This document shows, one piece after another, positions 14,112-25,276 of a stretch of DNA of 64,000 nt. Both the position numbers and the translations under genes were made by a program. Each line of letters begins with the position of its first letter. Within the stretch, counting starts at the first letter, position 1. Source of the stretch: Perca fluviatilis (Eukaryota > Chordata > Actinopteri > Perciformes > Percidae); the NCBI RefSeq assembly GCF_010015445.1, contig NC_053114.1:32444079-32508078 (forward strand), given 5' to 3'. The notes beneath the pieces are model-generated. The model did not search any database. It was not told the origin of the DNA and was given only the letters and a program-made list of their open reading frames with translations.

Positions 14112-14749
14112 GACTGTCCTCCCAAGAAGAAAAACAGCATCAGTCTTTTCAGCAAGCACCCCAAAACAACACATATGTTTACATCATCCCTGTCTTCAAG
14201 AAATTACATCCATATACTGTACAACTAAATTGCAAGAGCAAGGATAAGGAATTAGGAAATGTAATAGTAATGCTGCATGGAGTATTTTCTATCGACATAA
14301 TGAGGAACTAATTAACGTATCTGGCAAGTCACAAAGTACTGATCGGAACATATTAACATTTTCAACATAATTTTCAACAAAACTTTCTGATCTTGCATAC
14401 AGTATCCACTCATAATGACAACAGCATTATTAAAATGTTAAGGTTATGTTAATGTAACAAAAACACTTTGGCTATGGTTAGGCACAACATATTCTTAACC
14501 ATGTGGTTATTATTGTAACAACTACAAAATGCATTTCCTGCAGAAAATGCTTTTGAATGCTGTAAAGCTAAATTGCTAAAGCTAAACTGGATTGCTGGCA
14601 TAACTGCATAAGAAGAAGGTGAAGTATTGAGAATAGTTGGAAAAGTGGGAATGGTTTTAATTAGTACAAATTTTCATAAAAATGTTCAATAATACCAATA
14701 ATGTATTAAACAAAAGTAGAATACTTTAAGGTTTTTCTGAAAAGAAAAT
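14108..14749. other. Unassigned AT-rich stretch
   Basis: AT-rich DNA without recognisable gene or repeat. Confidence 0.4.
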
Positions 14750-14909
14750 TCATAGTACAGCATGTCGAAAAAAGTCATGTCAAAGTCATAGTATATCGAA
14801 AAAAGTGATAAAGTCATAGTATAGTTTGTCGAAAAAAGTAATGAAAAAGTCATAGTATGGTATGTCGAAAAAAGTCATAGTATATAGTATGTCAATAAGT
14901 GATAAAAAA

Positions 14910-15000
14910 GTAGCTCAAAAGTAGCACTGTGCACCCCATGTAAAGAGGCTCAGTCCGTGCTGTAGCGGCCGCTGGTTCAATTTCAGCTTGCGGCTATCCT
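14910..15000 (+). repeat. tRNA-like module 1 in the array
   Basis: A B-box-like GGTTCAATTTC lies at 14974-14984. The A-box side is damaged (TAGCTCAAAAGTAGC). It aligns over its length with module 2, including CCCATGTAAAGAGG, CAGTCC and the closing CTTGCGGCTATCC. It is not a functional tRNA: no acceptor stem pairing is evident. Confidence 0.55.
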
Positions 15001-15142
15001 ATTGAATAAATTGACTCCTAAAAATTCCTAAAAAGGAAAAAGTCATAGTATAGTATGTCGCAAAAAGTGATAATAAAGTCACAGTATAGTATGTCGAAAA
15101 AAGTGATAGTCATAGTATAGTATGTCAAAAAGTGATAAAAAA

Positions 15143-15239
15143 GTAGCTCACCTGGTAGAGCGTGCACCGTGCACTCCATGTAAAGAGGTTCAGTCCTTGC
15201 TGCAGCAGCCGCCGGTTCAATTTCAACTTGCGGCTATCC
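15143..15239 (+). repeat. tRNA-like module 2 in the array
   Basis: The best-preserved copy. A-box-like TAGCTCACCTGG lies at 15144-15155, followed by TAGAGCG, and B-box-like GGTTCAATTTC at 15214-15224. The spacing is somewhat longer than in a real tRNA, as is common in tRNA-derived SINE heads. Confidence 0.6.
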
Positions 15240-15577
15240 TATTGAATAAAGGCCTAAAATGCCAAATTCCTAAAAAGGAAAAAGTAATAGTATAGTATGT
15301 CGAAAAAAGTGATAGTCATAGTAAAGCATGTTGAAAAAAGTGATATTATAGTATGTCAAAAAAATTATGACAAAGTCATAGTATAGTATATCTAAAAAAA
15401 AGTAATTGTATGTATATATATATATATGTTGAAAAAAAAGTGATAACAAATTCATTGTATAGTAGACAAAAAAAGTGACAAAAAAGGCATAGTATTGTAT
15501 GTCGAAAAAAGTCATTGTATAGTATGTTGAAAAAAGCCATTAAAAAGTCATAATATAGTATATCATGTATGTCACAT

Positions 15578-15637
15578 GGCCTGGACAGGGTATTGAACCT
15601 TGGTAAGGGTCTACAGTGACTACTTACTGTGCCACCA
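15578..15637 (-). repeat. Minus-strand tRNA-like module, copy A
   Basis: On the minus strand a box resembling GGTTCAATACC lies near 15590-15600, downstream of GGTGGCACAGTAAGTAG. Copy B at 16101-16162 has the same layout. It is a different module from the plus-strand ones. Confidence 0.4.
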
Positions 15638-15967
15638 AAGAATTGAAAAGTTGAAAACAGTCTTAGCAAAGTATGTTGATAAAAGTCATTAAAAAGTCAT
15701 AGTATGGTATGTTGAAAAAAGTGATAAAAAAGGCAAAGTATAGTATGTGAAAAAAGTCATACTATAGAATGTTAAAAAAAATCATAGTGAAAAGAGTCAT
15801 AGTGTAGTATGTCGATAAAATCGAAGTATGGTATGTCAAAAAAAGTGATAAAGTCATGGTATAGTATATCAAAAAAGTCATAGTATAGAATGTTGAAAAA
15901 AGTCATATTATAGTAGGCTACATCGAAAAAAGTCATAGTATATAGTATGTCAAAAAATGATCAGAAA

Positions 15968-16034
15968 GTAGCTGACCTGGTAGAGCATGCACCCCATGTG
16001 CAGAGGCTCAGTCCTTGCTACAGTGTCTGCCGGT
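15968..16034 (+). repeat. tRNA-like module 3 in the array (truncated)
   Basis: Starts with GTAGCTGACCTGGTAGAGC like module 2 and continues through CCCATG and CAGTCCTTGCT. It is cut off just before the B box, where the short-unit repeat resumes. Confidence 0.5.
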
Positions 16035-16100
16035 ATGGCATGTCGAAAAAAGTGATTAAAAAGTCATAGTATGTATGTCGAAAAAAACGTCATGAAAAGG

Positions 16101-16162
16101 GCCAGCCTGGACTGGGTATCGAACCTGAGTCTGAGTCTGCAGTGACTACTTGCTGGTTGCCT
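16101..16162 (-). repeat. Minus-strand tRNA-like module, copy B
   Basis: Second copy of the minus-strand module, with GGTTCGATACC on the minus strand near 16115-16125, close to the B-box consensus. It marks the right end of the array. Confidence 0.45.
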
Positions 16163-16167
16163 TCATT

Positions 16168-16330
16168 AAGGCTATAGTGTGTAGTTTCTGTCTTCCCCAT
16201 GAGGAATTCAACGTAATGACAACCAAACTGTCGGCACATCCACATGATAGAAGCCTTCGGTGATCTTTGGTGATCATGCAAAGACAGATGATCTCATCCT
16301 GCCAAAGGGGCGTCGGATCAGAAAACTTTC
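16168..16330. repeat. Possible dispersed teleost repeat fragment
   Basis: Contains GGCTATAGTGTGTAGTTTC and a following block that I associate with a common fish repeat. No ends are visible and the family is unsure. Confidence 0.35.
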
Positions 16331-16460
16331 ATCTGTTGTTGGACAAACTAACTAGCTCTATCTTATCATTTCATTTGGCAGACTTGTTGTATTTGCTTGT
16401 CATATCAGACCTTTACAAGAAAATATATTTGTCATATATTCTCTCCTTGCTCTATGTATT

Positions 16461-17671
16461 AGGGCTGTCAGCATTAATGCGTAATCGCGTTGCAATTAAG
16501 GGCCGAGCATAACACGTTAATTTTTTTTAAGTGCATTAATGTGCACATCCTCCTGCTGCTGGCTGCAGGCATGATGGAGAAATGCAGCAGCAACACAATT
16601 CTGAATGGAGCTTTTTATTTTCCAAAACTCCCGGACGATTCGTAGACAAGTCAAAAGCCATATGCACATTGTGTAAAGCCGAATTAAAATATAACCGAAG
16701 CACGTCAAGCTTGAGCTACTACCTACGAGCTAAGCATAGTACAGTTAACGTGACTCAGATTGATGCTAGTGGGCTCAGGCAAAGCACTATTTTCTACTAC
16801 TACTACTCGCCAACCTGTTGATGAAACCAAAGTGCAAACGCTGTCTCATCAACCGGTGATCAGTGGACGTCCGGTGATCACTGGAAGTTACTGCACACTA
16901 TATTGACTAAGTAGGGTTGGGTACCGAAACGTGCTGACCTAAACGGTAGTAACTAGACCGAATCAGAAAGAACATTTCGGTGCCTGACTTTACACTACAC
17001 CTGACAGCAGGTAACGTTAGCCTACCTTTAGCTATCAGCTGGATTAAACACAGTTAAAATGCTGACAGCTAACGTTAAACAGTGTGAAGTGTGACTGTAT
17101 TTCACTGTAGAGGATTCCAACACCAGGACGTAACAGTCTGCTCTGCAGCGCAGCAGCTGCCGTTGTCGGAGTTAAACAACACAGACGGTGCATTCACTTA
17201 AAACAGGTATTCTCGTGGTGCATTCACAGTAATTGTAAAATACCCTTTTCCCATCTGGTTGTTGTTTTTGTCATTCAACAGCAATTTACTGGTGAAATAA
17301 GTTATTGTTATAGTTATTACACTATTATTAAATCTTTATCATTTGACCATGGCCTTAACAATAAACAAGTTCCTGACTGTTGTTTAGTACCCTTCTTTTT
17401 TTGTTTTTTCTTCTTTTGTTTACAGTAAATAAATAATAAACAAATACAAAGCTTAAAGTCAAGTTCATAAAGTAACTTTCTTTGCATTCATTTGATTCCC
17501 AATCAAGATACACTAGTATGAATTGCTTTCAATTGTTATGTACTTAAAAACAGTTCTGAAATGCAAAATAATAGAATTCGAATCATATGATAAAACATGC
17601 GATTAATCGCGATTAACTATAGAAATGCAGCGATAAATTGCGATTAAAAATAATAATCGTTTGACAGCCCT
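16461..17671 (+). mobile_element. hAT-type DNA transposon relic
   Basis: The element starts AGGGCTGTCA and ends TGACAGCCCT, a perfect 10-bp terminal inverted repeat. Sub-terminal sequence at both ends is rich in CGATTAATCGCGATTAA-like words. At 1.2 kb it is much shorter than an autonomous hAT (about 3 kb or more); only the N-terminal BED-finger region of a transposase is seen (next entry), with no catalytic domain. I do not see a clean 8-bp target duplication. An internal segment from about 16911 (starting TAGGGTTGGGTACCGAAA) resembles the end of another fish DNA element and may be a nested fragment. Confidence 0.75.
16582..16821 (+). pseudogene. BED-type zinc finger remnant of an hAT transposase
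   Basis: About 79 codons open on the plus strand. Residues 14-44 read SKTPGRFVDKSKAICTLC, then a spacer with TSSLSYYLRAKH. This matches the BED finger pattern, where two cysteines are followed by two histidines in a YHLRAKH-like end. Here the first histidine is replaced by tyrosine (YYLRAKH), so zinc binding is probably lost. The frame ends at a stop soon after and no dimerisation or catalytic region follows. BED fingers bind DNA and are found at the N-terminus of hAT transposases. Confidence 0.65.
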
Positions 17672-17865
17672 AATTTGATTATTTTAAGAATCTTGATGAT
17701 TTTTTTTTGTGGCTGCACAGTACATTAATGGAAATATCTAGCTTTCTTCTGCATCGTCTCCTACATACTTACACCCATATTTAGTATTGTAGAAATATAT
17801 GGGGTCAGTTCCAATCTAGAAAAAAGCTTGACTGCTTAATATGAGTTTGTAAACATGGGGCCACA

Positions 17866-18055
17866 AGTGTGATTTAAAACAGAGGAAGAGTTTGATTACA
17901 AAAATCATAATAAGTGGGATTTAAAACAGTGGGAAGAGTGTGATTACAAAAATCATAATAAGTGGGATTTAAAACAGTGGGAAGAGTGGGATTACAAAAA
18001 TCATAATAAGTGGGATTTAAAACAGAGGCAAGAGTGTGATTTTAAAAATCCTAAT
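17866..18055. repeat. 48-bp tandem repeat, about four units
   Basis: A unit beginning AAGTGGGATTTAAAACAG and ending ACAAAAATCATAAT repeats about four times with few differences (for example AGAGG versus GTGGG). This is a minisatellite-type array immediately downstream of the hAT relic. Confidence 0.95.
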
Positions 18056-18807
18056 AATACCAAGTGCTCACATGTCAATGTGTGGACATACAGTACAGCA
18101 TTTCAGGTCTTTACTTCCTTCCTTCCTCCCTTACTTACTTACCTTCATCATTTCTTTCATCCAGAGAAAGCCAAGGCATCTCATGGATGAGAGCTTTGTG
18201 TTAAACACACACCTTAACATGTGCATTGCTCTCAAAGGAGTGACAAACTTAGCAAAAATGGTTCTGTTATGCTTGAAGATGAATTCCATTTGTTTGATAT
18301 TCAGCCACTGGAGATCTTATGTGCTTTATCCTAGACGCACTGAGGATAGAGGGAAAGAAAAATACTACATCCTTACAACTGTCCTCTTTACATTATTCAT
18401 CAAACCCTGCTCTTCTGTGGCTTTTTTAAATGTCTCCTCCGTGGCAGAAATCTGAAGGTAAAATGTTGAATTGTTCTGATAAATGTTTCAGGGTCTCATG
18501 AGAACGATTTAGTATTAACAAATGACCTGCATATCCAACAAAGGTCACTTCTTCCAATTCTTCCTTTCACACATCAGTTTTCTGAGTGTTTTGATTGCTT
18601 ATGGTATTCTAAAACTACTGAAGGTAAGATCAGAATTCAAATAAGATTCCCCTCATATTCTGCCCATAAATTCCATTATATAAATGAAGAAAAATCTGGA
18701 TATCACCATGGAAACACACACTGGATAGACTACAGTACACATAATAAGCAGTACAGACATCATCTCAATGTCAGTACAACAAATGAAGTGTTTTGGTGGA
18801 ACATGTG
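18056..18807. other. Unassigned non-coding stretch
   Basis: Contains short CTTCCTTCCTTCC runs. A 139-codon plus-strand frame (18036-18455) has no recognisable domain and starts within the tandem repeat; I treat it as chance. Confidence 0.45.
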
Positions 18808-19043
18808 TACCTTCAAAAGTAGTTTTAATCTTGCAAGATAAAACTCAGATTGGACAGATAGTCTGGCTAGCTGTCTGTAGAGATCTGAGGAGCAGTTAAC
18901 CACAGTCTTCATAAATCGACTAGAGTTTAGAATGCCAACACAAAAAAGCGGAAGGTGACGGACATCGAAAATTAGGGACATCCGACGGAATTTCCAATGG
19001 CACCTGAAAAATCCCGGAAATGAAAGGTCGTCTTAATGAGACT
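18808..19043 (-). mobile_element. Partial copy of the 44573-44924 MITE family
   Basis: Reading the minus strand, blocks match the plus-strand element at 44573-44924 in order: a purine-rich start, GGTTAACTGCTCCTCAGATC, an AGACAGCTAGCCAGACTATC-like block and CCAATCTGAGTTTT. The right edge ends GAGACT, the inverse of the AGTCT start of the other copy. Only part of the element is present. Confidence 0.6.
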
Positions 19044-20114
19044 AACAGGTTGATGACTCCTCTGCAGAGCAGCAGTTGTGTTGAGGTCTACAAGCTTTCA
19101 TGATTATTATTCCAAATTAAAATACAAACTTTCAACAAAAAAGAAAAACTCTAACTAAAAGTCATTTTATGAATATAATTTTTTTTAAAAGAGTTTTAAA
19201 AGAGGTTTGCCTTGGGGACCGAGAGCAACAGCTTTTCAGATCTCAGAGCACGAGCAGGGGTGTAAGGGATAAAAAGGTTGTTAGATGTACTGTATGTACA
19301 TATATGTATGCATTGCATGTATCTATGTAATTATTTATGTAGGCTATGCATGTTTATTATTTGCACCTTATTTATGGTTGGAAAAGGTGAGTTCTTTGTG
19401 CAAGTGTATGACCTTAGAGTGATTAAGAGACAAATTAGAGAGAGTATGGGATGTTCTAAGAGCAGTTACAGTGAGTCAAACAGAGGGTATGTTATTCAGT
19501 GTAGAGTGGATGTGAGATACTCCTTGAAAAGATGAGAGTTTGGTTTCAGTTCAAGACAAGAAGTGGGTGTTCTGTTTTCACTGCACTGGGAAGTTCATTC
19601 ATGAGTCAGTGGGGTGAAGATCTCCTGACCTACCTGAGAAGAAAAATGTTTATTGGCAGGATTGATCATGAACATTAACATTAACAGCTAACTGTCTCAA
19701 CTGTTGCACACTATATGTTGATCTATATTTGTAAAAGCTGCAAACATTCTAGTTGACTTTAAAAACTCCTGACTGACCTCGGAAAGCTTCAGAATCACCC
19801 ACTGATTTCTACAAATTAGACATAGGATCATGGTCACATTGGTCCCAATATGAGTTCAAATATTAAACAGAAGTGATATAATCTTGGTTATCCAACATGT
19901 CTGAGGCTTGATTAGTAGGAAGAAGATTAAAATCATGCTAAACCCATCACACAAGATAGCAAATGTCGACTTTCTGTTGTGACCTAAAATATTTTCTGCA
20001 GACTCTCCACAATCTTGAAAATGTTCCAGCATGACACTCTACATTTAAGCTACAGTGGTATGGCATGATCCTTCCTTCTCCTAATGACATTGGTGATGGC
20101 CTGACATTTCATCC
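19044..20114. other. Unassigned non-coding stretch
   Basis: AT-rich DNA with no recognised gene or repeat. Confidence 0.4.
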
Positions 20115-20149
20115 AGTGCTATCATCAGGTGTGTCCTGATGATAGCACT
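20115..20149. repeat. Perfect 15-bp inverted repeat (hairpin)
   Basis: Arms AGTGCTATCATCAGG and CCTGATGATAGCACT surround a 5-nt loop. It sits exactly at the left edge of the fold-back Tc1-like element. Confidence 0.9.
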
Positions 20150-20531
20150 AAAAAGTGACTAAAAAAAGGAATAAAAAATCATCTTTTGGAAATTTATCTT
20201 AATGCCTAATTAAAAAAATGAGGAAAATCCAACCTTTAAGGACACATCCAGGATACCATGCATCCTGATAAAGTTCCCTTGGTCTTTGAAATCACATCAT
20301 CACATACCTTTCACCATACCTAGAGATTGGCATGGTTTTATTTCAGTTAGCCTAATAGCTGGTTTGATTTGCATTGAGAGATTATCTTATGGAAAGTACC
20401 CAATGCCAATCTCTAGGTGTGGTGAAGGGTATGTGATGATGTGGGGCTATTTTAATTCCAAAGGCCAAGGGAACTTTATCAGGATGCATAGTATCCTGGA
20501 TCCATGAAATAACTGGCCATTAAACATAAAA

Positions 20532-21354
20532 ACAGAGTGTATATTTGCACCCACAGTACGAATAGCCTAGGCCACACAGCTGAGCTATTCACACCCTGTG
20601 ACGTAACAACAAAAACACGTTGCTCGCGTGCACAGAAATCATGGCCGACATTCATCTTCCTTGACAGCAGAAACTGGCATATTAAGAAAGTTTTGTCTCT
20701 AAAGTTTATTACAATTGTATTTCTAGCAGAAAATGGATACTACAGTTGTGCTTTCTGTCTTCAGTGAAAGCATACAACCGTTAGTTTGTTAGTTAGTACC
20801 TATTTTTTGTATACAGTATGGTTACCTAGCAAACGAGGCTTAAAGACACCAAGTGGTCAACGGTTGCACTACATTCCACAAGAACTGCTAGATGAGTGAT
20901 TAGAATAGTGAGCTATGGCCCAGGAGTCTGGGGTTTGATTCCCCAGTGAAGAGATCTTGTTTCTTTCATTTTGGATTGGATAATTTGCCTGCCATTGTGC
21001 AAGTCAGGGCCCGCCCCCAAGGTCGAGAACCACGCAAGTGTATGTATCAAAGTCTCTGAAGTGTGCGAAATATTGGACACTGCAACGATTTTATTTAGGC
21101 CACAGAGCAATATTCCAAAAAGGTGTAATACATGAATAGTATGGATATATATATGGATTTTTTATTTTTTTTTATTACATTGTGTGATCAATATGCCAGG
21201 GGTGCAAATAGCAAACATTGATATTTGTACCAGATGGGGTATTAATAGAAGACATTGCTGTGTGCACTGGGGTACGAATAACATTCACTTCTAATTGCAC
21301 CAGGGTACGAATAGCATACACTGCTAATTGTACCAGGGGTGCAAATAGCCTCAC
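20532..21354. mobile_element. Element inserted in the fold-back element (hAT-like, tentative)
   Basis: This segment interrupts a Tc1-like sequence that resumes at AAAAATCTGCCTGCC. Its ends are related inversely: CAGAGTG with TATTTGCACCC at the left, and GGGTGCAAATAGCC near the right end. The flanks, CATAAAAA at the left and AATAAAAA at the right, could be a degraded 8-bp target duplication, which fits hAT. Near 20880-20950 a B-box-like GGTTTGATTCC suggests a tRNA-derived piece. The right part is a tandem repeat (next entry). No transposase is seen. Confidence 0.45.
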
Positions 21355-21355
21355 C
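21195..21355. repeat. Degenerate 33-37-bp tandem repeat, about 4.5 units
   Basis: Units share the pattern CCAGGGGTGCAAATAGC or CTGGGGTACGAATAAC, then a CATTnnTAATTG-type spacer. Units differ at many positions. The repeat forms the right terminal part of the inserted element, so its inner units look like iterated copies of the terminal sequence. Confidence 0.75.
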
Positions 21356-21417
21356 CAAATAAAAATCTGCCTGCCTCTATGGAAATTTAACATAGGGGTG
21401 TATTTACTTACTACTAC

Positions 21418-21625
21418 TTTAAAGCAACACTATGTAACTTTTCCCGCTTTGATCCCCCTATAGGTTGGAAGCGGAATTGTCCATTACATTACATTGTCCA
21501 GTTCATTGAACTACAAATCCGAGACGACCCGATCTGGAAAACTTGCACAATGTAATGTAATGGACAATTCCGCTTCCAACCTGTCGGGGGACCGAAACGG
21601 GAAAAGTTACATAGTGCTGCTTTAA
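21418..21625. mobile_element. Palindromic MITE, 208 bp, TTAA-type ends
   Basis: Left end TTTAAAGCAACACTATGTAA and right end TTACATAGTGCTGCTTTAA are inverted copies. Further inside, GGTTGGAAGCGGAATTGTCC pairs with GGACAATTCCGCTTCCAACC, so most of the element folds into one long hairpin. TTAA occurs at both edges, which fits the target site of piggyBac-type transposition. It interrupts the Tc1-like 3' end between TTACTACTACT and ACGAAGAACATT. Confidence 0.8.
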
Positions 21626-21822
21626 CGAAGAACATTTATTTACTTGCAAAACATTATTCATTCACAAAAAAAATTGGTGTCCTTAAAGGTTGGCTTTGTC
21701 CTCCTTTTTAATTAAGGCATTAAGATCAGTTTCCAAAAGATTTTTTTATTCCTCTTTTTAGTCAACTTTAGCATGGGCGTGTTCACTTATGTTGAGCACT
21801 GTACATGTATTCCCCTCTCAGG

Positions 21823-22131
21823 ACTAATCACAATAACTTTAGTGATATCATAACTTTTCATTTAGTGCCAACATTAGGTCAAAATGTAATATTTTTTATG
21901 TGGCCATAAATACTGAAACAACTAATATGATTCCCATCAACTTTACTGTAGGCTACTTTGTGTTTAGTGTTACTTAGAAAATGTTAGCATGCAACACTGA
22001 GATGGTAAATATACCTGCTAAACATCAAACATTAGCATTGTTATGTTACCATGCTAATGTTAGCATTTAGCTCAGCACTGCTGTGCCTACAGCCTCACAG
22101 AGCCGTTAGCGTGGCTGTAGACTCTTAGTCT
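21823..22131 (+). repeat. Dispersed repeat family R1, copy 1
   Basis: Contains ordered blocks that recur inversely at 39337, 41440 and 61380: AACTTTAGTGATATC, TAGTGCCAACATTAGGTC, CTTTGTGTTTAGTGTTA, GTTAGCATGC and the closing GCGTGGCTGTAGACTCTTAG. I recognise it as a very common percomorph dispersed repeat with iterated GTTAGCATG words and no known coding capacity. Confidence 0.65.
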
Positions 22132-23055
<924 letters not shown>

Positions 23056-23299
23056 GATGGGGGGAGCCAGAGACAGCCAGAGGTTGGTGTGAGAAGCTGT
23101 GGAGCACATCCATTCCCAGGGGTGCCTTTATTGGTTCATCCTTTCAAAAAACTACATTTCTTCTGTTGAATAAAGCCTTCGAAAACCAGGACAGGCACTG
23201 AATGGCACATTCATCCAGAAATGTTTATCTACCTAAATGCTCCATGTTTTACTCTGCTATTATCACTGCCTGTAGCCACTTTAGACACGAGAGAATATC

Positions 23300-23497
23300 A
23301 AAAGATGTTAACCAGGTTAAAATAGAATAAGACAGGTGTAACATACAACATACAAGAATTAAAGTTACAGTGCAGTGTAAGAGATGAATCATCATTTGAA
23401 TAAAAGGCAGTGTCAAAAAGAAACGTATTCAGCCTTTATTTAAAAGAACTGAGAGTTGCAAGTGGACTTGCAGTTTTCTGGGAGTTTGTTCCAGATA
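23300..23497 (-). mobile_element. L2-clade LINE, 3' UTR part (left of the Tc1 insertion)
   Basis: The block ending AGTTTGTTCCAGA abuts the Tc1-like terminus. The matching LINE sequence resumes at 25279 with TGTGGTGCATAAAA, so these are two pieces of one LINE. This part is the 3' UTR on the minus strand. The left edge near 23300 is approximate. Confidence 0.6.
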
Positions 23498-25276
23498 CAC
23501 TACCGGTCAAAAGTTTTAGAACACCCCAATTTTTCCATTTTTTTATTGAAATTCATGCAGTTCAATGTCTTATTGTACTCTGAAATGAAAGAATAGAACA
23601 AATGAACAATTTAAGTTAAAAAAGAAATCATGTAATCAATTTATAAACCAAAATGTATTCAACATTTTTGACTCATCAAAGTAGCCCCCTTTGGCAGATA
23701 TAATAGCTGAACACACTCGTGGCATTCTTTCTACAATGGAAATCAAATATTCTTCAGAAAGTTCTTCCCAACTCTGTTGCAGAAGTTCCCATAAATATGT
23801 GGCACTTGTAGGTTGCTTTGCTTTCACTTTTCTGTCCAGTTCATCCCAAACCAGCTCAATGGGGTTTAAATCTGGTGACTGTGCTGGCCACTCCATGTTT
23901 TTAAGCTTACCATCTTGTTTTTTTTTGGTAGTTCTGGCATAGCTTGGACTTATGTTTTGGGTCATTATCTTGCTGTAGGATGAACCCCTGACCAACTAGG
24001 CACATATCAGAGGGTACTGCATGGCGCTGCAAAATGCTGTGGTAGCCGTTTTGGTTCAGGGTGCCTTTCACTCTGTACAATTCACCGACCCTGGATCCAG
24101 CAAAACAGCCCCAGACCATCATGCTTCCTCCTCCATGTTTGACAGTTGATGTCACACACTGAGGAACCATCCTATCGCCTACAAATCGGCGTACAAAAAT
24201 CCTGCGTGATGATCCGAAGATTTCAAATTTTGATTCATCAGTCCATAACACTTTCTTCCAGTCTTCAGAAGTCCATTGATGATGTTTCTTGGCCCAGGCA
24301 AGCCTCTTTTTCTTATTCTGACGTCTTAGCAATGGCTTTCTTGCTGCAACTCAACCTATCAAACCTGCAACTCGAAGTCTATGACCACTATTAAGCTGTA
24401 CTTGAAGATGTTGTCCTGTGAGCCGCCTATCACGCAAGCTGTTGACTCTCAGAAACTGTCTTCTGATTCTGTTGTGGCTTTGGGTCTGCCAGAGCTCTTC
24501 CTGTCAGAGTTTCCCCAGTTTCTAAGTGCCTTTTGATGGTGAAGAATACTGTACTCACTGACACATACCTGATAAGTATCCCGTTTTGGTAAAAGAAAAG
24601 CAATATGAAATGAAAAGAATGTGTGGAATGAAAATAAAATGTAATTGTAAAGACAAGCATTGTTATAAATTGTAAATGTTTTCAGCATTCTGCATCAAGT
24701 GGTGATTTTAGCTTTCTTGTACACCTGTCTTAAAATGTAAGCGATACTGGAACTTGGTTGGGGTGGTGGGACTGCTCGCGGTGGGCGCTGGAAAATTTCC
24801 CTTATTTTCAAATCCAAAACTTGACAGGTATGCACTGACACCTTGACTTTCTTCGCAATTGCTCTGTAGGAAAGACCAACACTCTTAAGTGTTATGATGG
24901 TCTGTCTCTCTTCCATTGTTAATTGCCTTTTTCCCGCCATTTTTATAGCAACACACTACTTTCTGCAGTACAATACTGTTCAAATAATGCTCACCGGGGT
25001 ACGGTACCACAGTGTGTTCCAACAATACGTTTATACAAACAGAGGGGTGTGTAAGTAACCCAGACAAGTTGGAACACCTGTGGGAATTGGTAGCACCAAC
25101 TTTCAAAGCTTGATCAACCTCAATTGTTGCAGAACAGCTTTAACCCATTTCTTGTTCCCTGAAAAAGGCCTTTTTGTAAAATACTGAAATGTACATTATT
25201 TTTCAGTTTTGGGTAACCTTACTTTTTTTTTTCAGTCAAAAAAATTGGGGTGTTCTAAAACTTTTGACCAGTAGTG
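23498..25276 (-). mobile_element. Tc1-like DNA transposon, near full length, frameshifted
   Basis: The ends are inverted: CACTACCGGTCAAAAGTTTT at the left is matched by AAAACTTTTGACCAGTAGTG at the right, and the repeat continues inward through AGAACACCCCAATTTTT. A TA dinucleotide flanks each side (23496-23497 and 25277-25278), the expected Tc1/mariner target duplication. Length is 1.78 kb, normal for Tc1 elements. It lies within an L2-clade LINE, so it is the younger of the two. The transposase is described separately. Confidence 0.93.
23700..24940 (-). pseudogene. Tc1-like transposase, disrupted
   Basis: The protein starts at 24940 (MAGKRQLTMEERQ) with a paired-like helix-turn-helix (ITLKSVGLSYRAIAKKVKVS) that would bind the terminal repeats. 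A second part (around 24430-24560) keeps degraded ETG...SGRPKATT sequence, the usual linker or AT-hook-like region. The catalytic domain has WTDES (first Asp near 24239), the GGGSMMVWGCF block, LQQDNDPKH (second Asp near 23969) and PDLNPIELVWDEL (Glu near 23857), so all three DDE residues can be seen. They fall in different frames: at least one shift lies in an A/T homopolymer near 23917-23925, and others lie between 24330 and 24860. The protein is therefore not functional as read. Confidence 0.9.

Larger units (their letters stand above)
14750..16167. repeat. Degenerate short-unit array with embedded tRNA-like modules
   Basis: The words AGTCATAGTATAGTATGTCG and GAAAAAAGTGATAAA recur dozens of times with substitutions and small indels. 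Effective unit lengths are roughly 25-40 bp, and the array is not strictly periodic. Embedded in it are three plus-strand modules that resemble tRNA promoter regions and two minus-strand ones (listed separately). A similar array type is known to me from teleost genomes, but I cannot confirm the family. Minus-strand frames through it (15270-15669) give Tyr/Phe-rich peptides that are artefacts of the repeat. Confidence 0.85.
20143..21803. mobile_element. Fold-back Tc1-like element split by two insertions
   Basis: The left part (about 20150-20331) is an inverted copy of two other parts: 20396-20512 (the shared block includes CCAATCTCTAGGT, GGTATGTGATGATGTG and GGGAACTTTATCAGGATGCAT) and 21655-21780 (shared block AACCTTTAAGGACACC, then AATTAAGGCATTAAGATC and the GACTAAAAAGAGG edge). 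So two 3' halves lie head to head. The middle half is separated from the far right end by two foreign segments, 20532-21354 and 21418-21625. The right end finishes GAGCACTGTA. One frame near 20430-20507 (MMWGYFNSKGQGNFIRMHSILDP) resembles the Tc1 transposase segment VWGCF...G, after the first catalytic aspartate. No complete transposase remains. Confidence 0.65.

Noticed and set aside
14910..15239. Functional tRNA genes
   Set aside because: A- and B-box-like motifs exist but no cloverleaf with a paired acceptor stem can be made; they are tRNA-like modules in a repeat.
18036..18455. 139-codon plus-strand frame
   Set aside because: Begins in the 48-bp tandem repeat and shows no motif.
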